Assembly: GCA_020723225.1 (NCBI GenBank)
Contig: DYJG01000064.1
Location: 1 to 9,287, forward strand
Direction: 5' to 3'
Length of the DNA: 9,287 nt
Origin: Desulfobacca acetoxidans
Lineage (GTDB): Bacteria; Desulfobacterota; Desulfobaccia; Desulfobaccales; 0-14-0-80-60-11
A program made the translations under genes and the position numbers. Positions 5,241-9,287 of this stretch are shown here, piece by piece (position 1 is the stretch's first letter; the number at the start of each line of letters is the position of its first letter). The notes beneath the pieces are model-generated. The model ran no database searches. It saw only the letters and a program-made list of their open reading frames with translations, and was not told the origin of the DNA.

Positions 5241-5869
5241 TGTTGATTTCTTTCTTGTCTCAAAAAGGCGGGGTCGGAAAGTCCAGCCTGGCGGCGCACC
5301 TGGTCGGGTACCTGGCGGAAAGCCGTGGCTTTGACGTGGAGGCGGCGGACGCGGATCCCGGTCAAGGCCTCTCCCTCTGGATCCGCCAGGCCCTTCCGGC
5401 GGTGAAAGTCCGCCGGGCTTTGACCGTGGAAGAGATCATGGAGCTCGAGGCTTCCGGGGACGGGTACCTTATCGCGGACGGTCCCGCCGGCACGTCCCCG
5501 GCTTCGCGGGCCCTGGCGGTCCGGTCCGGCTTGGTCGTGGTTCCCCTGAACCCCGGCCCCCTGGACCTGCAGGCGGCCCGCTCCACCCTCGAGCTGATCG
5601 CCCAGGTGAAAAAGACCCGGAAGGACGGGGGCCCGGCCGCCCTGGTCGTGGTGAATCAATTCCGCCCCACCCTGGCGGCCCGGGAAATCCTTGAGCTCGC
5701 CGGAGGCCTCGGGGCCCCCCTGGCGGCGGCCGTGGTCTCCCTCCGGGTTGCGATCGTGGATTCCTTCGGAACGTTTACCTGGCGCTTGGGAGCGGTTGCG
5801 GCCCCGGCGGCGGAAGAGATCGAGGCCCTATGTTCGGAGATCCTGAAAAATGCCAAGAAAGCCCTTTAG
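5240..5869 (+). CDS. parA: ParA-family partition ATPase (small type Ib class)
   Basis: This 209-residue protein starts almost directly with the deviant Walker A motif QKGGVGKSS (8-16), with signature lysine K9 and P-loop lysine K14. The A' motif is DADPGQG (D37, D39) and the Walker B-like strand is YLIADGPAG (D80). It has no N-terminal helix-turn-helix domain, and its length matches the short ParA/ParF group that works with small ribbon-helix-helix partners. Such ATPases bind nucleoid DNA when ATP-bound and move plasmid copies apart. The start is supported by AGGAGG at 5228-5233, six bases upstream. The following gene overlaps by 20 bases and encodes the expected RHH partner. The alternative, a non-partition MinD/ParA ATPase, is less likely given this context. 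Confidence 0.9.
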   Translation: MLISFLSQKGGVGKSSLAAHLVGYLAESRGFDVEAADADPGQGLSLWIRQALPAVKVRRALTVEEIMELEASGDGYLIADGPAGTSPASRALAVRSGLVVVPLNPGPLDLQAARSTLELIAQVKKTRKDGGPAALVVVNQFRPTLAAREILELAGGLGAPLAAAVVSLRVAIVDSFGTFTWRLGAVAAPAAEEIEALCSEILKNAKKAL

Positions 5870-6176
5870 CGAGCGTTTGACCCCGGAACAGGAAGAGATC
5901 ATCCAGGCCGGGGATCCGGAGGCGAAGATGGAAAGCAAGCCGGCAAAGAAGAAGCTTACAAGCAAGAAAGCAAGAAAGCAGGCAAGTAAGCAACCCGGCT
6001 CCGGAGGCCTCCAGGCGGAAGAGTCCCTTCAGCCGGTCACGGTTCGCCTTCCCCGGAGCCTGATTTACCGGCTCCAGCGGGTTTCCCTGGAGCGGAAGCA
6101 GGCGGGGGCGGTTCCGGCGACCATGCAGGAAATCATCTCCGCGGCGGTGGGGGAGTGGTTGGATCGAGAGGAATGA
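5850..6176 (+). CDS. RHH DNA-binding partition partner (ParB/ParG-like)
   Basis: The 108-residue protein overlaps parA by 20 bases, with GGAG at 5836-5839 ten bases upstream. The N-terminal half is a basic, flexible region (about 28-50 is lysine-rich). The C-terminal half has the ribbon-helix-helix order: strand PVTVRLP (62-68), helix to about 84, then a second helix TMQEIISAAVGEWL (91-104). In type Ib systems such proteins bind the centromere and repress the par promoter through the RHH fold, while the mobile tail stimulates ParA. That matches this layout, so the role is assigned by fold and context rather than by close family recognition. The lysine-rich linker is encoded by tandem AAGCAAGA-like DNA repeats. 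Confidence 0.8.
   Translation: MPRKPFSERLTPEQEEIIQAGDPEAKMESKPAKKKLTSKKARKQASKQPGSGGLQAEESLQPVTVRLPRSLIYRLQRVSLERKQAGAVPATMQEIISAAVGEWLDREE
5960..5993 (+). repeat. 8-base tandem repeats inside the RHH gene
   Basis: AAGCAAGA occurs twice in tandem (5960-5975). Two degenerate units, AAGCAGGC and AAGTAAGC, and a final AA follow. Because the unit is eight bases, the reading frame shifts through it, so the encoded linker is not a simple peptide repeat. The units resemble the AAGCAA cluster upstream of parA. Confidence 0.55.
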
Positions 6177-6208
6177 TAATCTGTCTGAGCCCTTCATTAT
6201 CATTTTTT
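6172..6208. promoter_or_regulatory. AT-rich inverted repeat after the par operon
   Basis: AATGATAAT (6172-6180) and ATTATCATT (6196-6204) are perfect inverted repeats separated by 15 bases. The T run spans 6203-6208. The first arm overlaps the RHH stop codon. The arms match the TTATSATAA half-motif, and a further TTATCAT lies at 6224-6230. It could be a weak par terminator or a pair of operator half-sites for the recombinase gene. Confidence 0.45.
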
Positions 6209-6229
6209 GCAAAATAGGTCCTTTTATCA

Positions 6230-6257
6230 TTGCCAGCTAAAAAGGATGGGGTACAAT
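6230..6257 (+). promoter_or_regulatory. Candidate recombinase promoter
   Basis: TTGCCA (6230-6235) and TACAAT (6252-6257) are 16 bases apart, and each matches 5 of 6 consensus bases. The predicted start near 6264 gives a leader of about 50 bases. TTATCAT at 6224-6230 touches the -35, which suggests repression by a protein that binds that motif. Confidence 0.5.
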
Positions 6258-6314
6258 CCGCAATATAAGACCGATTCCTTGACTATTCGGACCTATACAC
6301 GAAGGGAGCGAATC

Positions 6315-6965
6315 ATGGCGGGGAAAAAGCGGATGAAGGCGATCGAGATCCTCGAGGAGCATGAAATCCAGGCCCTCATTCGGGCCTGTTCGAAGCGGGG
6401 CCCGGCGGGGCGGCGGGATCGGGCCTTGATCGCCTTGATGGCCTTCGGAGGCCTCCGGATCGCGGAGGCCCTCTCGATCCGGCCTTCCCAGGTGAAGGTG
6501 AAGGATGGGGAAGTCCGGATCCTCGATCTCCTGGGGAAGGGCGGGAAGCGGCGGACGGTCCGGATCATCCCCGGCCGGGAAGCCCCGATCCTCGAATGGA
6601 TCGAATGCCGGCGGGATCTCGAGCTCCCGAAGCAGGTCAACGTGGAGGGGAAGCGGGTTCCGCCCCCGTTCATTTGCACGATCTCGAAGGGGGAGGAGAA
6701 GCAACCCGGCCGGCCGCTCCTTCCGCGGTGCGTTCATGCCATGATGAAGCGGCGGGCAAAGAAAGCGGGCCTCGAGGACCGGCGGATTCATCCCCATGCC
6801 CTCCGGCATTCCTTCGCCTTCGAGCTCCACCGGCGGCGGGTATCGGTTCCCGCAATCCAGCAGCTCCTCGGTCACGCCCACCCTCAAATAACCTGGGACT
6901 ACATCAACCATATTTCCCCGCGGGATGCGGAGGACGAGCTGGAGCGAGCCTTCCAGGCGGTTTGA
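6315..6965 (+). CDS. Short tyrosine recombinase (XerC/FimB-type catalytic domain)
   Basis: The protein has 216 residues. The start at 6315 is chosen for AGGGAG at 6303-6308, six bases upstream. The catalytic set is complete: R48 in GLRIAEAL, K75 in LGKGGKRR, H161 and R164 in HPHALRH, H187 in LGHAHP and nucleophile Y196 in TWDYINHI. Only about 30 residues precede the catalytic fold, so the usual N-terminal core-binding domain of about 80-100 residues is absent, as in FimB/FimE-size recombinases. Such enzymes invert or resolve DNA at short paired sites. On a plasmid the likely role is multimer resolution or switching a segment. No convincing paired core site was identified. It lies between the partition and replication modules, with its own promoter candidate and a strong terminator after it. 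Confidence 0.88.
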   Translation: MAGKKRMKAIEILEEHEIQALIRACSKRGPAGRRDRALIALMAFGGLRIAEALSIRPSQVKVKDGEVRILDLLGKGGKRRTVRIIPGREAPILEWIECRRDLELPKQVNVEGKRVPPPFICTISKGEEKQPGRPLLPRCVHAMMKRRAKKAGLEDRRIHPHALRHSFAFELHRRRVSVPAIQQLLGHAHPQITWDYINHISPRDAEDELERAFQAV

Positions 6966-7008
6966 CCCTGGATCTCCTCAAAGAACCCCGTCCCCTGAAG
7001 TACGATCC

Positions 7009-7030
7009 GCCCCCGAAAGGGGGCTTTTTT
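7009..7030 (+). terminator. Strong intrinsic terminator after the recombinase gene
   Basis: GCCCCC and GGGGGC form a perfect six-base-pair stem capped by a GAAA tetraloop, and six T bases follow (7025-7030). It separates the recombinase gene from the replication operon, whose promoter begins two bases later. Confidence 0.9.
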
Positions 7031-7031
7031 A

Positions 7032-7059
7032 TTGACACCGTGTTTTTTGTGCGTACAGT
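7032..7059 (+). promoter_or_regulatory. Consensus-like promoter of the replication operon
   Basis: A perfect TTGACA (7032-7037) and TACAGT (7054-7059, 4 of 6) are 16 bases apart, directly after the terminator. It is the clearest promoter in the window. The predicted start falls near 7066, next to a seven-codon frame (7067-7090, MARRLLE and stop) that ends five bases before the RHH start codon. Confidence 0.7.
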
Positions 7060-7095
7060 AAGGCGCATGGCAAGGCGGTTGTTGGAATAAAGCCC

Positions 7096-7353
7096 ATGAA
7101 AAACAAAAAAGCAGAAGGTGCGCTCGAGCAGCTCGCGGAGCTCGCCCGGAGCGCGGACCCTGATCAGCTCTTCGGATCCGCCCGGCGGAAGCGGGAGCGG
7201 CTTTTCGTTCGGATCGACGCGGCCCGAAAGCGGGAGATGCAGGCGGCCGCGGAGGTCCTCGATATTTCCGTTTCCGAGTACCTGTTGAGAATCCATGAAG
7301 CGGCCTTTCCGGGGATCATGGCGACGCAATCGAAGCGGCGGAAGAAAGCCTGA
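7096..7353 (+). CDS. Small RHH protein, likely copy-number repressor upstream of rep
   Basis: This 85-residue basic protein contains a ribbon-helix-helix pattern: strand RLFVRID (35-41), helix ARKREMQAAAEVLD (43-56), then helix SVSEYLLRIHEAAF (58-71). Basic tails flank it (KNKK at the start, SKRRKK at the end). It is the first gene after the strongest promoter and lies 26 bases upstream of rep. The order RHH gene then rep is the known copG-repB plan, in which the RHH protein represses the shared promoter and limits copy number. The assignment rests on fold and position. The ribosome site is poor (GGA at 7084-7086), and the tiny frame MARRLLE just upstream may affect translation. It could instead be an accessory partition or antitoxin-like RHH protein, though no toxin gene follows. 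Confidence 0.7.
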   Translation: MKNKKAEGALEQLAELARSADPDQLFGSARRKRERLFVRIDAARKREMQAAAEVLDISVSEYLLRIHEAAFPGIMATQSKRRKKA

Positions 7354-7379
7354 GATCGAGCAGGCGGGGAGGGACCTGG

Positions 7380-9188
7380 ATGCTGGAACCCGAACGTAAC
7401 GGGGAAGAGGCGCTGATTAAGGTCAAGCCGTACCGAATCTCCCTGGAGGAAACCCAGCGGGACCTGGAACCCGTTCCCTTGCATCGGGTTTCCCTTTCGC
7501 CCGTGCATAATTCGGAGGCGGTGCGATCATCCAATCCGGATTGTCAGTCTTTTGTTCCCCTGGCGCTCAAGGACCGGGCCGGGGCTTTTCAGGAGATAGG
7601 GGCGGTTCCTCTGGATCAGATCGACGCAGTTTTGGCGGAACGTGCGCAGCTCCTCGAGACGGGAGCCTATGTCACGTTGAACACGTTTTACCGGGGGAAG
7701 CCCTGCAAAAAGCCCCTCCTCGAGGGGGAAGGGATTATCAGCCTCCAGCGAAAGGCCGGAAATCTCAGGTGGATCACGTGCGCCTGGGCGGATCTCGATT
7801 TTTACAAGCTCAACCCTTCGCGAACGCAGGGGGAAATCATCGGGGCGATCATTGACGCGCAAAACGACGGCAAGATTCCCCGCTTTTCGTACCTGCAGGG
7901 ATCCGGCCGCGGCCTTTGGATCATCTGGAAGATCCTACAACCCGCGGCGGAGCGGCACGGCCGGCCCTGGAAGCTCGAGCCGGCCCGGGCCTGGAAAGAA
8001 AACCTGGAGACGTGGGAGAAGATCCAGGCGGGGATTTGTGACGTGTTCGCTCCCCTGGGAGCCGATCCCGCCTCCCGCGATCCGGTTCGGTATCATCCTC
8101 TTCTTGGATCCCGATCTCCGAAGGATGGGGCCGGGGAGCCCTGGATCATCCGCCAGAGCGGCGCCAAGGGGGAGATTGTTTATTCCCTCGAGGTCCTTCG
8201 GCGGTGGTTCGATCCGGCATGCCTGGCGCTCCGCAATGGAAAGCCCCCGAAGGGGCTGGCGGAGCTCAAGACCGAGGAGGAGCGAAAGGAGGACCGCCGG
8301 AAGGGCTTCCGGGGAATGCTGCAGCTCCGGGAGGAGCAGCTCCGGACCCTGGCGGGCTGGCGGGGCGGGATCCCGGCCGGCATGCGTCACCTGTTTTTGC
8401 TCACCCTCTCGATCACCTGGAAGGCCCGGAGGATCCCGGACGCGGAGCGGTTCCGCCGGCTCGAGGAGGCCTTCGATCGGCACATTGCAAGCTATACCGA
8501 CTTCCCTCGATCACGGATTGGATCCGTGATGAATTGTCAGCACCGGATCACGAATCAAACCATTTCGGATTGGTTGGACGTGACGCCGGAGGAGTACGAA
8601 AAACTGCAGCTCCTCTACGGGCGAAATCCCCGGTGGCAGGGGCTTCCACCGGCGGCCCGGTTCCAGGTGAAGATCAAGAGCCGGGCGGAGAAGCGGGAGG
8701 AGGAGATCGAGATCCGGCAGACGGCACTCAAGGAGATCCTGGAGAAGGCGGGCGGGGAGGTCCTTCCGATCCGGGAGCTCCGGAGCCGGCTCGCCCGGGC
8801 CGGTTTTGAGACTTCGAAAAACACGATCGCCCGGGACCTGGACGCCCTGGGGATCGAACGGCCGCGGCCGGGCCCGCGGATCGGAAGGAAGCGGAAGCGG
8901 GTTTCCCTGGAGCCCTGCTTTGTTGCGATCGAGCTCCCGGATCTCCAGGAGCCCTCCAGGCTCGCCAGGCTTTACGAGGACGCACGGAAGCGGGGGAAGG
9001 TGAATGGAGCCGAGGCGGACCGGCTTTTCTTCTTCAGCGCGGCCCAGGCGGCTCTCCGGAAGGCCCAGGAGGGCCGGATCCGGAACCCGGCCGCGGCCTT
9101 CCGGCGGATCATCGAGCAGGAGCTCCGGCCCCATGTTTCCCAGGCAGATGAAGACCGGGCCCGGGCGATTTTGCGGGAATTATCATAA
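7380..9188 (+). CDS. Plasmid replication protein with AEP primase-like domain
   Basis: The protein has 602 residues. The start is supported by GGGGAGGG at 7366-7373, six bases upstream. The central region carries archaeo-eukaryotic primase-like motifs: the acidic pair D138-L-D140 in CAWADLDFYK, the glycine motif QGSGRGLWIIW (173-183) in place of a classical sxH motif, and DPASRDPVRYHPLLGSRSPK (229-248), comparable to the third motif of plasmid and phage primase-type Rep proteins. Next comes a PriCT-like helical part (about 327-400, including GWRGGIPAGMRHLFLL). A winged-helix-like segment follows (about 447-492, including LRSRLARAGFETSKNTIARDLDALG), suited to binding origin DNA, then a basic stretch and a helical C-terminus. 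No helicase ATPase domain is seen, so the host helicase would be needed. The direct repeats start 30 bases after the stop. The exact family was not identified. Confidence 0.8.
   Translation: MLEPERNGEEALIKVKPYRISLEETQRDLEPVPLHRVSLSPVHNSEAVRSSNPDCQSFVPLALKDRAGAFQEIGAVPLDQIDAVLAERAQLLETGAYVTLNTFYRGKPCKKPLLEGEGIISLQRKAGNLRWITCAWADLDFYKLNPSRTQGEIIGAIIDAQNDGKIPRFSYLQGSGRGLWIIWKILQPAAERHGRPWKLEPARAWKENLETWEKIQAGICDVFAPLGADPASRDPVRYHPLLGSRSPKDGAGEPWIIRQSGAKGEIVYSLEVLRRWFDPACLALRNGKPPKGLAELKTEEERKEDRRKGFRGMLQLREEQLRTLAGWRGGIPAGMRHLFLLTLSITWKARRIPDAERFRRLEEAFDRHIASYTDFPRSRIGSVMNCQHRITNQTISDWLDVTPEEYEKLQLLYGRNPRWQGLPPAARFQVKIKSRAEKREEEIEIRQTALKEILEKAGGEVLPIRELRSRLARAGFETSKNTIARDLDALGIERPRPGPRIGRKRKRVSLEPCFVAIELPDLQEPSRLARLYEDARKRGKVNGAEADRLFFFSAAQAALRKAQEGRIRNPAAAFRRIIEQELRPHVSQADEDRARAILRELS
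9180..9188. promoter_or_regulatory. TTATCATAA site at the end of rep
   Basis: This is an exact copy of the 9-base palindrome; its last three bases are the rep stop codon. It lies 30 bases before origin repeat R3, so a regulator binding here would sit at the edge of the candidate origin. Confidence 0.45.
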
Positions 9189-9217
9189 GCCAGGCAGGAT
9201 TCCCCGTATCGGGATAA

Positions 9218-9241
9218 TTGTCCCATTTCGGCAGCAGGGGA
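9218..9241 (+). repeat. Direct repeat copy R3 (iteron candidate)
   Basis: This copy has the 17-base core TGTCCCATTTCGGCAGC followed by AGGGGA. Its ends, TGTCCC and GGGACA (9219-9224 and 9237-9242), can pair as a hairpin. The next full copy begins 45 bases downstream. Confidence 0.75.
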
Positions 9242-9262
9242 CACGAGGAGTGAATTGTCCCA

Positions 9263-9287
9263 TTGTCCCATTTCGGCAGCAGGGGGA
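9263..9287 (+). repeat. Direct repeat copy R4 (iteron candidate)
   Basis: This copy has the same core as R3 with one extra G, and it ends on the last base of the window. A partial copy, TTGTCCCA, directly precedes it (9255-9262). It differs from R1 by one base over 25. Confidence 0.75.

Larger units (their letters stand above)
1..9287. mobile_element. Candidate circular plasmid, possibly complete
   Basis: The gene set seen is replication protein, RHH copy-control candidate, ParA, RHH partition partner and tyrosine recombinase, which is a plasmid backbone. The same direct repeat occurs near base 6 and at the last bases of the window. The two end copies differ by at least one base, so this is not a simple exact assembly overlap. 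If the ends are joined, the repeats form one cluster just downstream of rep, the expected place for origin iterons. No relaxase, mating-pair or phage structural genes are visible. A chromosomal element or a contig broken at a repeat remains possible. Circularity is inferred, not shown. Confidence 0.6.
9189..9287. other. Candidate replication origin, right part
   Basis: This 99-base segment follows rep and contains repeats R3 and R4 and a partial copy, TTGTCCCA, at 9255-9262. If the molecule is circular it continues into bases 1-210 with R1, two G-quadruplex-capable tracts, an AT-rich patch and R2. Direct repeats beside a rep gene are the usual sign of an iteron origin. No DnaA box was identified with confidence. 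Confidence 0.55.

Noticed and set aside
7935..8483. Alternate-frame open readings within the rep gene
   Set aside because: They lie inside a 602-codon frame with recognisable primase-like motifs and a good ribosome site. Their length is explained by high GC.
6..9287. Terminal repeats as an exact assembly overlap or transposon ends
   Set aside because: The two end copies differ by a base, and an internal third copy exists at 9218-9241, so a plain assembly overlap is unlikely. The copies are direct, not inverted, and no transposase is present.

Overview
The window looks like a complete or nearly complete small bacterial plasmid of about 9.3 kb, opened inside its replication origin. It carries an AEP-primase-type replication protein with a small ribbon-helix-helix (RHH) gene just upstream. 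It also has a ParA plus RHH partition pair, a short tyrosine recombinase, and copies of one roughly 24-base direct repeat at both ends of the window. All credible genes lie on the + strand. No relaxase, transposase, rRNA, tRNA or CRISPR array was seen. The host cannot be named from this sequence. Strong Shine-Dalgarno sites, high GC in the backbone and DUF4145/DUF5681-type genes would suit a GC-rich Gram-negative such as a Desulfobacterota or Nitrospirota relative, but that is only a guess.

Layout: 1-473 is non-coding and very G-rich near the end, with one full and one degraded repeat and two G-quadruplex-capable tracts. 474-2087 is an accessory block: an exported protein, a zinc-ribbon membrane protein and a DUF4145 protein. 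2265-3851 is a tightly overlapping three-gene operon of phage or mobile-element flavour, whose middle gene is DUF5681-like. 3852-4618 is a long gene-free stretch with three large consecutive hairpins, the last followed by a T-rich tract, and several smaller inverted repeats. 4625-5038 encodes a two-helix membrane protein. 5039-6176 is the partition module: a coaxial nested palindrome, a promoter, AAGCAA repeats, parA and an overlapping RHH gene. 6315-6965 is the recombinase. 7009-9188 is the replication module: terminator, consensus-like promoter, RHH gene and rep. The direct repeats follow at 9218-9287.

Proposed working (inference): Rep acts on the repeats that cross the window junction, the RHH protein upstream of rep limits copy number, ParA with its RHH partner segregates copies, and the recombinase may resolve multimers. 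A 9-base palindrome, TTATSATAA, occurs five times exactly. Four copies are between genes or at a gene end, and looser versions occur in other intergenic regions. It may be the site of a regulator, perhaps one of the two RHH proteins, that coordinates these modules. The accessory genes at 474-2087 and 4625-5038 are visibly more AT-rich than the backbone and were probably acquired separately.
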